A DNA stretch of 61,621 nt from Anaerolineales bacterium (lineage in GTDB: Bacteria > Chloroflexota > Anaerolineae > Anaerolineales > Villigracilaceae), in NCBI GenBank assembly GCA_013360875.1, contig JABWAU010000006.1, positions 1 through 61,621 on the forward strand. Reading direction: 5' to 3'. The notes under the pieces were generated by a model that worked only from the letters and a program-made list of their open reading frames with translations, made no database searches and was not told the origin of the DNA. Positions 1 through 7,583 of this stretch are shown here, piece after piece (position 1 is the stretch's first letter; each line of letters starts with the position of its first letter). The position numbers and the translations under genes are program-made.

Positions 1-945
1 GCGGCGCGCGAATACGGAGTGGAGATCATCCTGACGGGCGACGCTTCGAGGATTCAGCCGATACTTGATTCAACCAATGGAGCGAATCCACCCGTACGCG
101 TGATCCACGCCCCCGAAATGCTGACCATGCGCGACAAAGGCGAAGACCTCGTAATGAAGGCGCGTCACAAGGAGGCGCAGAACTCGATGGCGGTGGGACT
201 CGACCTCGTCAAACGCGGCGAAGCGGACGCGTTCGTCACGGCGGGCAACACCGGCGCGGCGATGGTGACATCACTGTTTCGGCTGGGCCGCATCCGCGGC
301 GTGGATCGTCCCGCGTTGGCGCCGCCCTTCCCCACTGCCACAGGCTATTGCATCATCCTGGATATCGGCGCAAACCCCGATTGCAAGCCGGAGAATCTTT
401 TGCAGTTCGGCATCATGGGAAGCGTCTATGCGGAACGCGTGCGCGGCGTGAAGAACCCGCGCGTCGGTTTGATCTCGAATGGCGAAGAGGCAGGCAAGGG
501 AAGCGAACTGGTCAAGGGCGCGTATCTCCTGCTCGAAAAGACGAACCTGAATTTCATCGGCAACGTGGAAGGCAAGGAAATTTTCACCGGGCATGTGGAC
601 GTCGCCGTGACGGACGGCTTCACGGGCAACGTTCTTTTAAAGTCAACGGAGGCGGTCGCCAAACTCATCATCGAGAAGATCCGCGAGTCCATCAAGGGCG
701 GAGGTCCGCTGGCGTTGATCGGCGGCGCGCTTGTGAGACCCGCGATGGGCAAAGTCCGCAAACTGCTCGATCCCAGCGAGGAAGGCGCGGCTCCGTTGCT
801 CGGCGTGAACGGACTCGTCTTCATCGGTCATGGCAGGTCGGATGCCGTCGCCATCAAGAACGCAGTGCGCGTGGCAAAGGAAGCGGCTGAGTCGAAAGTG
901 CTGGATGCGATGAAGTCCGCCATCGAGGAAAGTTTGAGGAAATAA
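1..945 (+). CDS. plsX: Phosphate acyltransferase PlsX (5'-partial)
   Basis: Converts acyl-ACP and phosphate to acyl-phosphate, the first step of the PlsX/PlsY route to phosphatidic acid; a peripheral membrane enzyme. The reading frame is open from base 1, so the first roughly 25-30 residues lie outside the window and the internal GTG at 19 is not the true start. Typical PlsX features are visible: VTAGNTGAAM near the start, LDIGANPDCKPENL in the middle and VTDGFTGNVLLKS towards the end, with a C-terminal LLGVNGLVFIGHGRSDA stretch. In many bacteria plsX sits beside fabH or rpmF; here the genes downstream on the same strand are a NERD-like membrane protein and dinG. The family assignment is firm. 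Confidence 0.95.
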   Translation, partial: AAREYGVEIILTGDASRIQPILDSTNGANPPVRVIHAPEMLTMRDKGEDLVMKARHKEAQNSMAVGLDLVKRGEADAFVTAGNTGAAMVTSLFRLGRIRGVDRPALAPPFPTATGYCIILDIGANPDCKPENLLQFGIMGSVYAERVRGVKNPRVGLISNGEEAGKGSELVKGAYLLLEKTNLNFIGNVEGKEIFTGHVDVAVTDGFTGNVLLKSTEAVAKLIIEKIRESIKGGGPLALIGGALVRPAMGKVRKLLDPSEEGAAPLLGVNGLVFIGHGRSDAVAIKNAVRVAKEAAESKVLDAMKSAIEESLRK

Positions 946-950
946 CTCTC

Positions 951-1018
951 ACCGCGAAGAGGCGAAGAACGCAAAGTTTTCTTCTTTTCTTCTTTGAATC
1001 TCCGCGCCTTCGCGCGGT
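951..1018. repeat. Dispersed-type imperfect palindrome between plsX and the next gene
   Basis: The left arm starts ACCGCGAAGAGGCGAAGAA and the right arm ends CCTTCGCGCGGT. The two are near-complementary around a pyrimidine-rich centre (TTTTCTTCTTTTCTTC). It resembles the 'cgcgaaga...cttcgcg' intergenic palindromes I associate with environmental bacterial genomes. Any transcript would form a long hairpin, but no clean U-tract follows, so it is not an obvious terminator. Confidence 0.55.
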
Positions 1019-1032
1019 TAAAAAAGGTATTC

Positions 1033-1725
1033 ATGAAAATCATCAAAAACGAAAAACTCATCAAACGCAACGGCAGGATCGGTCAATGGACGAGTCTCGG
1101 CGCGCTGGCTGTCTTGGGCTTGGGCATGTACATCTCGTTCACACGGACAGATTTGTTCGTTTACTCCATCGCCGCGTTGCTCGTCGGCTTTACGCTGACA
1201 CAGATCGGCATGTATATGGGCAACCGCTACGGTCGCAGTCCGCGCCTCGACGAAAAACTGGACGCCGGACTCAAGGGGCTGCAAAACGAGTTTGTGATCT
1301 ATCACTACATGACGCCCGCCTCGCACCTGCTCGTCGGTCCCGCAGGGATCTGGATCCTCATGCCCTACCACCAGCGCGGGCAGGTGCTCTACAGAAAGAA
1401 TCGCTGGCGCTTGAGCGGGGGCGGGTTCCTGCAAGCCTACATGCGCATCTTCGGGCAGGAGAATCTGGGACGACCCGATCTCGAAATTGACGGGGAGATC
1501 AAGGCGGTTAAAAAATATCTCGCCAAGCAGATGGACGAATCGGAAATTCCCGAGATCAGGGCGCTGATGGTCTTCACCAACGAAAACGTCGAAATCGAAG
1601 CGGACGACGCGCCCGTCCCCGCATTGAAACTCAAGGAGATCAAGGAATTCTTCAGGAAGAAGGCGAAGGAAAAGCCGATCGGTCCGATGCAGCTCGCGGC
1701 GGTAAAAGCCGCGCTGTCGGAGTGA
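1033..1725 (+). CDS. NERD-like domain membrane protein
   Basis: About 230 residues. The start is taken at ATG 1033 because an AAGG Shine-Dalgarno sits 5-6 bases upstream; an in-frame TTG at 994 would place the N-terminus inside the palindromic repeat. Two hydrophobic segments (roughly residues 20-40 and 45-65) are followed by a soluble domain. Motifs there (HLLVGPAGIWILMP, then a G-x-V-x-Y strand and NRWRLSGG) match the pattern of nuclease-related NERD domains, in which a 'LLvGPaG' turn is followed by a short strand. NERD proteins are poorly understood and are suspected to act on DNA or in signalling. It is co-directional with plsX and dinG and may share their transcript. Family recognition is moderate and the function unknown. 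Confidence 0.6.
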   Translation: MKIIKNEKLIKRNGRIGQWTSLGALAVLGLGMYISFTRTDLFVYSIAALLVGFTLTQIGMYMGNRYGRSPRLDEKLDAGLKGLQNEFVIYHYMTPASHLLVGPAGIWILMPYHQRGQVLYRKNRWRLSGGGFLQAYMRIFGQENLGRPDLEIDGEIKAVKKYLAKQMDESEIPEIRALMVFTNENVEIEADDAPVPALKLKEIKEFFRKKAKEKPIGPMQLAAVKAALSE

Positions 1726-1732
1726 CTCGATG

Positions 1733-1808
1733 CCGTCATTGCGACCTTCGGCGAGCAATCCCACACCACGACCGGTGATTGCTTCGCCCTTCGGGCTCGC
1801 AATGACGG
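1733..1808. repeat. 'GTCATTGCGA' family palindrome upstream of dinG
   Basis: The left arm CCGTCATTGCGA and the right arm TCGCAATGACGG are exact complements, and inner parts pair as well (GAGCAATC with GATTGCTTCG). Related elements with the same outer core occur at 42761-42846 and, more degenerate, at 56146-56226. The element lies between two same-strand genes and would extend the start of dinG by 37 codons if the upstream ATG at 1730 were used, which I reject. Confidence 0.75.
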
Positions 1809-1840
1809 TTCATTTTATTTATGATACACTTGTTCTACTT

Positions 1841-4627
1841 ATGAATTCAATCGTAGCCATAGACATCGAAACGACGGGACTCAACGACGAACGCGACGCC
1901 ATCATCGAGATCGGGGCGGTGAAGTTCAAGGGTCATCGCGTGGAGGACGAGTGGACGGCGCTTATCAATCCCGGCCGGCACATCCCGGAATTCATCACCG
2001 CGCTGACCGGCATCAGCGACGTGGAGGTGCGTAACGCGCCGCGCCTGAGAGAGGTCGCCCGCGAACTCGAAGCCTTCGTCGGCGATGCGCCGGTGGTGGG
2101 ACACAACGTCCGATTCGATCTGGGCTTCATCCAAAAACAGGCAGGGATATTGCAATACAACGAGATCATTGACACCTACGAACTCGCCGCGGTGCTGATG
2201 CCAACCGCCAGTCGGTACAACCTGGGTTCGCTCGGCAAACAACTCGGCATCCTGCTTCCCGCCACCCACCGCGCGCTGGACGATGCCCGCGTCACGATGG
2301 CGGCGTTCAATAAACTGCTCGAACTCGCGCGTGAACTGCCGCTCGACCTTCTCGCCGAGATCGTCCGTCACGGCGAAGTGCTGGAATGGGATGCGAACTG
2401 GGCTTTCCAGGAAATCATGCGTTCGCGCTCCAAAGAAGGGATCAAGGCAAAGAAGGTAAAAAAGGAAAGCCCCTCGTTCTTCGACGACTCCAAATATCCG
2501 CCGCTCGATGATCCCGAACGACCCATTCCGCTCGATGCGGACGAGGTCGCGTCGATTCTCGAATACGGAGGACCGTTTTCGCAATACTTCGAGTCGTTCG
2601 AGCAACGACCCGAACAGATCGCCATGATCCGCGCGGTGAGCGACGCGCTTTCGCATGGAAATCATTTGATGGTCGAGGCGGGGACGGGCGTCGGCAAGTC
2701 GTTTGCATACCTCGTGCCTGCGGCGCTGTTTGCCGTGCAGAACAACACGCGCGTCGTCGTTTCCACAAACACGATCAACCTGCAGGATCAACTCATTCAA
2801 CGAGACCTGCCCAATTTGAGTCAGGCGCTCAACCTCGACTTTCGTTTCTCGGTCCTCAAGGGTCGCTCGAATTATCTTTGCCCGCGGCGGCTCGAGAACA
2901 TGCGGCACTTCGGTCCGCGCAACGCGGATGAGATGCGCGTGCTGGCGAAGGTCATGGTGTGGCAGTTAAACAACTCGAGCGGAGATCGAAGCGAGATCAA
3001 CCTCACGGGTCCGACCGAGCGTGAGGTGTGGAATCGGCTGTCGGCGGAGGACGACGCGTGCACCACCGAAACGTGCATCAAACGAACGGGCGGCGCGTGT
3101 CCCTTCCATCGCGCCAAGACCGCGTCGCAATCCGCCCACGTACTGGTCGTCAATCACGCGCTCCTCCTGTCCGACGTCGCCACGGGGAGCAAGGTCCTGC
3201 CCGAGTATTCGCACCTCATCATTGACGAAGGTCATCACTTGGAATCCGCAACAACGAACGCGTTATCGTTTCGATTGAGTCAATACGATATGGATCGCAT
3301 GATGAAGGAGGTCGGCGGGACGAACACCGGCGTGCTGGGGCGCCTGCTCGGTGAGACGAACGAAACGCTTCGCCCCGCGGACTTCGGCCTGCTCCAGCAA
3401 AAAGTCAACCGCGCCACCGACATGACGTTCCGCATCGAACAGATGAACCGCGAGTTCTTCAACGTATTGGGCGAGTTCGCGCGGCTGCAACGCGAAGGAC
3501 AGCCGCAATCGAATTACAACTGGCAGTCGCGCATCCTGCCCGCCACACGGACGCTGCCCTACTGGGACGAAGTGGAAATGGCATGGGACGCGACCGGCGA
3601 GACGTTACGCAACCTGCTCAACGAGTTATCGAACATCTACAAAGCCGCCGCGGAGTTGTACGCGGACGGGCACGACGAACTCGAAGACGTGATGGGCGAC
3701 ATCAGCAACGTGTTCCGCAGGCTGACCGAAGCCGAAGCGAATATTACGGGCATGATCAGCAAACCGGCTAACGGCACGGTGTACTGGATCGAGGTTCAGC
3801 CAAATCAAAATCGCCTGTCGCTGAACGCCGCGCCGTTGAGCGTTGCCTCGCTGGTCGAAAAACATATTTGGCACGAGAAGCGATCCGTGATCCTCACTTC
3901 CGCCACATTGACCGCGCATGGCGAGTTCCAATATCTGCGCAACACCCTCGGCGCGGACGAAGCGGACGAGATGCAACTCGGCTCGCCGTACGATTACGAA
4001 AGCGCGGCTCTGCTCTACATCGCCAACGATATCCCTGAACCGAACCAGCACGGCTACGAACAGATTCTCAACAAAACCATCCTCAACACCGCCAAAGCCA
4101 CAGGCGGACGGATGCTCGTGCTGTTCACATCCTATGCGGCATTGAAGAAAACCTCGCATGCCATCACGGGTCCGTTGGCACGGGAGGAGATTTACGTCTA
4201 CGAACAGGGTGATGGCGCTTCGCCAAACGCACTGCTCGAATCTTTCAAAGCCACGGACCGCGCCGTGCTGTTGGGAACCAAGTCATTCTGGGAGGGTGTG
4301 GACGTGCCCGGCGAGGCGCTCTCGGTCGTTTTCATCACCAAACTGCCCTTCGATGTCCCCACCGACCCGCTCATCGCGGCGCGCTCCGAAATATACGAAG
4401 ACCCGTTCAACCAATATTACCTGCCAGAAGCCATCCTCAAATTCCGCCAGGGATTCGGGCGACTCATCCGCACCCAGTCCGACCGCGGCGTGGTTGCCAT
4501 TCTCGACCGCCGCGTGTTGACCAAACAATACGGGCGGCTATTTTTGGAATCGCTTCCGCCATGCACGGCAAGACAGGGACCCGCCGGGAATCTGCCACGC
4601 GAGGCTGGGAAGTGGCTGGGGGTGTGA
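1841..4627 (+). CDS. dinG: DnaQ-like exonuclease fused to DinG-family helicase
   Basis: About 928 residues. The start at ATG 1841 gives the classical DEDD exonuclease opening (VAIDIETTGL) and avoids translating the upstream palindrome; a TATGAT -10-like hexamer is 15 bases before it. Residues 1-165 form a DnaQ-type 3'-5' exonuclease (DIETTG, GHNVRFDLGF, HRALDDA). The rest is an XPD/DinG superfamily 2 helicase: Walker A EAGTGVGKSFAYLVP near residue 285, four Cys around residues 350-430 that could bind an Fe-S cluster, DEGH box, and C-terminal RQGFGRLIRTQSDRG. This architecture is common in Gram-positive-type DinG. Its last ~50 codons are the template of the repeats at 5368-5497 and 7424-7575, so the present C-terminus may have been renewed by insertion. 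Confidence 0.93.
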   Translation: MNSIVAIDIETTGLNDERDAIIEIGAVKFKGHRVEDEWTALINPGRHIPEFITALTGISDVEVRNAPRLREVARELEAFVGDAPVVGHNVRFDLGFIQKQAGILQYNEIIDTYELAAVLMPTASRYNLGSLGKQLGILLPATHRALDDARVTMAAFNKLLELARELPLDLLAEIVRHGEVLEWDANWAFQEIMRSRSKEGIKAKKVKKESPSFFDDSKYPPLDDPERPIPLDADEVASILEYGGPFSQYFESFEQRPEQIAMIRAVSDALSHGNHLMVEAGTGVGKSFAYLVPAALFAVQNNTRVVVSTNTINLQDQLIQRDLPNLSQALNLDFRFSVLKGRSNYLCPRRLENMRHFGPRNADEMRVLAKVMVWQLNNSSGDRSEINLTGPTEREVWNRLSAEDDACTTETCIKRTGGACPFHRAKTASQSAHVLVVNHALLLSDVATGSKVLPEYSHLIIDEGHHLESATTNALSFRLSQYDMDRMMKEVGGTNTGVLGRLLGETNETLRPADFGLLQQKVNRATDMTFRIEQMNREFFNVLGEFARLQREGQPQSNYNWQSRILPATRTLPYWDEVEMAWDATGETLRNLLNELSNIYKAAAELYADGHDELEDVMGDISNVFRRLTEAEANITGMISKPANGTVYWIEVQPNQNRLSLNAAPLSVASLVEKHIWHEKRSVILTSATLTAHGEFQYLRNTLGADEADEMQLGSPYDYESAALLYIANDIPEPNQHGYEQILNKTILNTAKATGGRMLVLFTSYAALKKTSHAITGPLAREEIYVYEQGDGASPNALLESFKATDRAVLLGTKSFWEGVDVPGEALSVVFITKLPFDVPTDPLIAARSEIYEDPFNQYYLPEAILKFRQGFGRLIRTQSDRGVVAILDRRVLTKQYGRLFLESLPPCTARQGPAGNLPREAGKWLGV

Positions 4628-4638
4628 AATTTGTTCGA

Positions 4639-4667
4639 TTGACTTCAAAGGATGGTGCGACTATAAT
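4639..4667 (+). promoter_or_regulatory. Sigma70-type promoter of the toxin-antitoxin pair
   Basis: TTGACT (4639-4644), a 17-base spacer and a perfect TATAAT (4662-4667) lie directly after the dinG stop codon and ahead of the antitoxin gene. Spacing and hexamers are close to consensus. Confidence 0.8.
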
Positions 4668-4681
4668 CTAGCCAGACTAGA
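4667..4681. promoter_or_regulatory. Palindromic operator at the TA promoter
   Basis: TCTAG-N5-CTAGA is an exact inverted repeat that begins on the last base of the -10 box and covers the expected transcription start. Phd/YefM antitoxins typically bind such palindromes to autorepress, so this is the likely operator; binding is inferred. Confidence 0.6.
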
Positions 4682-4694
4682 CAGGAGAGTTCTC

Positions 4695-4949
4695 GTGAAC
4701 ACAATCTGGCAACTGCAGGACGCAAAAAACAAATTTAGTGAAGTCATTGAACGCGCGCTCAAACATGGACCTCAACTTATCACGCGCCGAGGAAAGAAGA
4801 CTGTCATTATCATGTCTTACGAGGAATATGCACGGATGAAACAGTCTCAAATCAAACTTTCCGAGTTTTTCCGTGCATCGCCTCTGACGAAAGTTGACCT
4901 CAACCTGAAACGCGACAAAAGCCTTCCTCGGGAGGATGCGAAATTATGA
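4695..4949 (+). CDS. Phd/YefM-family antitoxin
   Basis: 84 residues with a GTG start five bases after AGGAGAG. The N-terminus (WQLQDAKNKFSEVIERAL) and the following RRGKKTVIIMSYEEYARM are the standard DNA-binding half of Phd/YefM antitoxins. The C-terminal half (FFRASPLTKVDLNLKRDKS) is the segment that usually wraps the toxin. It overlaps the PIN toxin gene by four bases (ATGA), implying translational coupling, and sits behind its own promoter and palindrome. It is part of the AT-rich insert after dinG and so is probably horizontally acquired. In this class the antitoxin neutralises the toxin and represses the operon. Confidence 0.9.
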   Translation: MNTIWQLQDAKNKFSEVIERALKHGPQLITRRGKKTVIIMSYEEYARMKQSQIKLSEFFRASPLTKVDLNLKRDKSLPREDAKL

Positions 4950-5365
4950 AGTATCTTCTGGATACTTGCGTTATTTCGGAATTGGTCGCAAAACAGCCCA
5001 ATCCTCGCGTGCTGGAATGGATAGATACGGTTGATGCAGATGGCGTATACATAAGCGTTATCACGGTCGGGGAAATCATCAAAGGCATAGAAAAACTTCC
5101 AAATTCAAAGCGGAGACAGGAATTAAGTGACTGGCTTGAAAGCGAGTTACTAATTCGCTTTCAGGATAATCTGATTGAACTTGACGTAAACATTCTTATT
5201 CAATGGGGCAGGCTGAATGCGCGGCTTGAGATCAGCGGACAGAGAGCGCCTGTCATTGACTCACTCATCGCGGCAACAGCGTTGGAACACGACCTCATCC
5301 TCGTCACTCGAAATGAATCTGACTTTGCAGGAACAGAAGTTGAAATATTAAATCCATGGGAATAA
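4946..5365 (+). CDS. PIN-domain ribonuclease toxin (VapC/FitB type)
   Basis: 139 residues. The PIN acidic residues are present: Asp in YLLDTCVISEL, Glu in VGEIIKGIEKL, Asp in PVIDSLIAATAL and the C-terminal VTRNESDF. The family cleaves RNA, often tRNA or rRNA, and is held inactive by the cognate antitoxin. The gene overlaps the antitoxin by four bases. Its stop codon (5363-5365) is followed within three bases by the second copy of the dinG 3' end, so the cassette is cut very tightly. FitB-like variants (Phd-type antitoxin with PIN toxin) have this same pairing. Confidence 0.9.
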   Translation: MKYLLDTCVISELVAKQPNPRVLEWIDTVDADGVYISVITVGEIIKGIEKLPNSKRRQELSDWLESELLIRFQDNLIELDVNILIQWGRLNARLEISGQRAPVIDSLIAATALEHDLILVTRNESDFAGTEVEILNPWE

Positions 5366-5367
5366 CA

Positions 5368-5497
5368 TTTCTCGACAAGTGCGTTTTGACCTGGCGATAC
5401 GGGCGGTTGTTCCTTGAATCCCTCCCGCAGTTCACGGCGAGGCAGGGGCCCCGCAGGGAATCTTCCGCGCGAGGCGGGGAAGTGGCTGGGGATGTAG
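5368..5497 (+). pseudogene. Second copy of the dinG 3' end, frameshifted
   Basis: About 130 bases align with the last 130 bases of dinG (4498-4627). Read in frame it gives YGRLFLESLP then TARQGP. One extra base near 5450 shifts the frame, after which GPAGNLPREAGKWLGM and a stop reappear. Many differences from the real dinG end fall in third codon positions (for example ttg/cta and ttc/ttt), so the copy diverged while it was still coding. It has no start codon of its own and lies between the toxin gene and the next cassette. Confidence 0.85.
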
Positions 5498-5519
5498 TGA
5501 GAACCTGTTATGCAAGCAG

Positions 5520-5547
5520 TTGCGTTTAAGCGCAAAAAGCCTATAAT
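5520..5547 (+). promoter_or_regulatory. Promoter of the TIR-like protein gene
   Basis: TTGCGT (5520-5525), 16 bases and TATAAT (5542-5547) lie between the frameshifted dinG end and the AT-rich gene that starts at 5616. The -10 is perfect and the -35 moderate. The cassette therefore appears to bring its own promoter. Confidence 0.65.
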
Positions 5548-5615
5548 AATAACTGCTCATCCAGCCAGCACTTCCAGCATCGGTAATTAGGTTTGATTGC
5601 AATATGGAGTGGAAA

Positions 5616-7409
5616 ATGAAGAACATTTCGTTGGTCGATTTTCCCGAAAAATTCGAACCTCTTGTTGTCATCACTGGTGATAGAAGAGAGTCCAAACCGA
5701 AGTCCAAAGGGGATTTGCTGGCTTACTCTTTAAGCAATATAGATTTGACTTACCTCCTAAATCTCGGATTAAAAAAGGTAAGAATCCTCACCGACAAAAT
5801 ATTCGTTTTACTTGACCAGGAAGAACTTCAAAATCTATTTGGAAAGACACACATTCTCACCATAGGATCCCCGGCGGTAAATTTTCTAACCAGGCAGATT
5901 AACAGTCAAAATCTGTTTTATTTTGACATCCCAGATACGGCGATTCAAGACATATCGAAACACGAGAAAATTATTAATGACATCAGGTATGATCCCGTAG
6001 ATCTCTTCATTTACAAAGAAATCTTTGAAAGAGGACTTACTCCTGACGAGATCATCAAGCAAGACTTAATGGATTATCCAGATATTGAAAGTCTTGCAGA
6101 AAGATCCAAACAGTTATACAAAGAATACAAAGCATTAAATCTGAAGCACAAGAACTGGAAGCAGTTTATTCACAACTTTGACCGCACAGGTATTTTTGAT
6201 CCCATAGACGGCATCAAGCATGCAGTTACATTAAGGTCTTATAACGATTTCGGAATTCTCTCGATCTCCAGGAATCCCTTTTCAAAAGAAGACTTCTTTG
6301 TCATAACAATCGCAGGCATTCACGGAATTGCAACAGCGCTCGGGGCAAAACTTCTGGCGACAAAAGAGGCGCTTTCCGACAGGCCGTTTGGTGGGATTTA
6401 TGAGGTCACATTTCCTGATTATGGAGCCTGGCATGCAAAAGTTGATAAGGCGCAGATAAAGTGGCAAACAGAAGCATACAGAGAAAGATTCAATACCATT
6501 GAATCAGTCCTGAAACTCATAGATGAAAGAAGCAGGCAAAAACAAACCCAATTCGGCTTTTTTGTATCATCACCCTACAACGAAGAGGATGAGTATTTCA
6601 AGGGCTTGAATCAATCCCTCAAAGCCATATGTGAGCGCTACTTTGAGTCAACAGAGACCGCCTACTCAATCAACACGAGCGGAGAAGGTTTTTTCCCCAA
6701 TATAATTGAAGACCGTATAAAAAGCTCCGCCGCCATAATACACATTCTAAATGAATACAAACCAGGCGTTCTTTTTGAAATCGGCTTGTCTCTTGGCCAC
6801 AAAAAACGCGCCTTTATTGTGTGGGATAAAAAGTTGGGAAAATTAAATTTTTCCAAACTCCCAAGAACAATCGAAAAAATCAACATTCTGCAATTCGATT
6901 CGAGCAACGAAAAAGAGTTCCACGAAACCATAATCGAAAAAGTCATCCAGCCGTCACTTAGAAAACTTGAAAGCAAAGATGAAAGCAATTCATCCGTCCT
7001 CGAAGCTGCGCTTTCAAATGTCTCCAACGCCTATGATGAAAAGCGTACGTACCTATACATTTCATCCACGTTGAATATTTATCGAAACCTGATCAATGAA
7101 ATTCTCGATGATTTTCAGTCAGTCCCTTTTGACGAAACGGAACTGATGGGGAGGGACTATGTCAATGCCCAAGGATATGGGATCAGCAATGCAAGCGGGT
7201 GCATCTTTTTACTGGATAACCATGACATCAACGGTATTATTCTTTTAGGGCTTGCGTGTGCATTACAGAAAAACACCCTGCTTTTGAGAAAAGAAAATAT
7301 TTCAATGTGGAACGGCGAATTCGGTCAAATCAAGGAGGCAACCGCCGAGCAGGATATTCAAAAGAACATAAGGCGGTTCCTTAAGCGCCAACATAACCAT
7401 AGACAATGA
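5616..7409 (+). CDS. Large AT-rich protein with two TIR-like / deoxyribosyltransferase-like domains
   Basis: About 597 residues. The start is ATG 5616, five bases after GGAG; another in-frame ATG at 5604 is possible. Three regions can be seen. Residues 1-285 have Rossmann-like strands (VVITGDRRES, KTHILTIGSPAVNFLT, FFVITIAGIHGIATALGAKLL). Residues ~310-420 have FFVSSPYNEED, then EDRIKSSAAIIHI and GVLFEIGLSLGHKKRAF, the layout of TIR-like and nucleoside 2-deoxyribosyltransferase-like domains, with Glu in FEIG as candidate catalytic residue. Residues ~475-560 repeat a similar but weaker fold (YLYISSTLNIYRNL, ISNASGCIFLLD, GIILLGLACALQKN) that lacks the Glu. Codon use and base composition are much more AT-rich than the neighbours. 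I suggest a defence or NAD/nucleotide-acting effector; this is inference. Confidence 0.6.
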   Translation: MKNISLVDFPEKFEPLVVITGDRRESKPKSKGDLLAYSLSNIDLTYLLNLGLKKVRILTDKIFVLLDQEELQNLFGKTHILTIGSPAVNFLTRQINSQNLFYFDIPDTAIQDISKHEKIINDIRYDPVDLFIYKEIFERGLTPDEIIKQDLMDYPDIESLAERSKQLYKEYKALNLKHKNWKQFIHNFDRTGIFDPIDGIKHAVTLRSYNDFGILSISRNPFSKEDFFVITIAGIHGIATALGAKLLATKEALSDRPFGGIYEVTFPDYGAWHAKVDKAQIKWQTEAYRERFNTIESVLKLIDERSRQKQTQFGFFVSSPYNEEDEYFKGLNQSLKAICERYFESTETAYSINTSGEGFFPNIIEDRIKSSAAIIHILNEYKPGVLFEIGLSLGHKKRAFIVWDKKLGKLNFSKLPRTIEKINILQFDSSNEKEFHETIIEKVIQPSLRKLESKDESNSSVLEAALSNVSNAYDEKRTYLYISSTLNIYRNLINEILDDFQSVPFDETELMGRDYVNAQGYGISNASGCIFLLDNHDINGIILLGLACALQKNTLLLRKENISMWNGEFGQIKEATAEQDIQKNIRRFLKRQHNHRQ

Positions 7410-7423
7410 ATTATAGAATTCCG

Positions 7424-7575
7424 TATTCGATAGAGGCGTGGTCGTCATTCCCGATCGCCGCGTGTTGACCAAGCAATACGGGCGGCTGTTTCTTGAGTCA
7501 CTTCCGCAATGCACGGCGAGACAGGGATCTGCAGGTAACCTTCCGCACGAGGCTGGGAAGTGGCTGGGGACGTAA
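7424..7575 (+). pseudogene. Third copy of the dinG 3' end, intact frame
   Basis: An open, in-frame copy of the last ~50 codons of dinG: DRGVVVIPDRRVLTKQYGRL continues to AGKWLGT and a TAA. It matches the 4476-4627 end at roughly five of six bases by eye, with most differences at synonymous positions. It has no start codon. Because the next gene begins only eight bases after its stop, this copy is probably the original end of dinG before cassettes were added. Confidence 0.85.
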
Positions 7576-7583
7576 CTGTAATC

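Noticed and set aside
1730-1840. N-terminal extension of dinG
   Set aside because: The frame is open but it translates a palindromic repeat; the DnaQ domain begins at ATG 1841.
4628-7423. Insertion sequence or integrase-borne island
   Set aside because: No transposase, integrase or terminal inverted repeats are present; only dinG-end repeats bound the cassettes.
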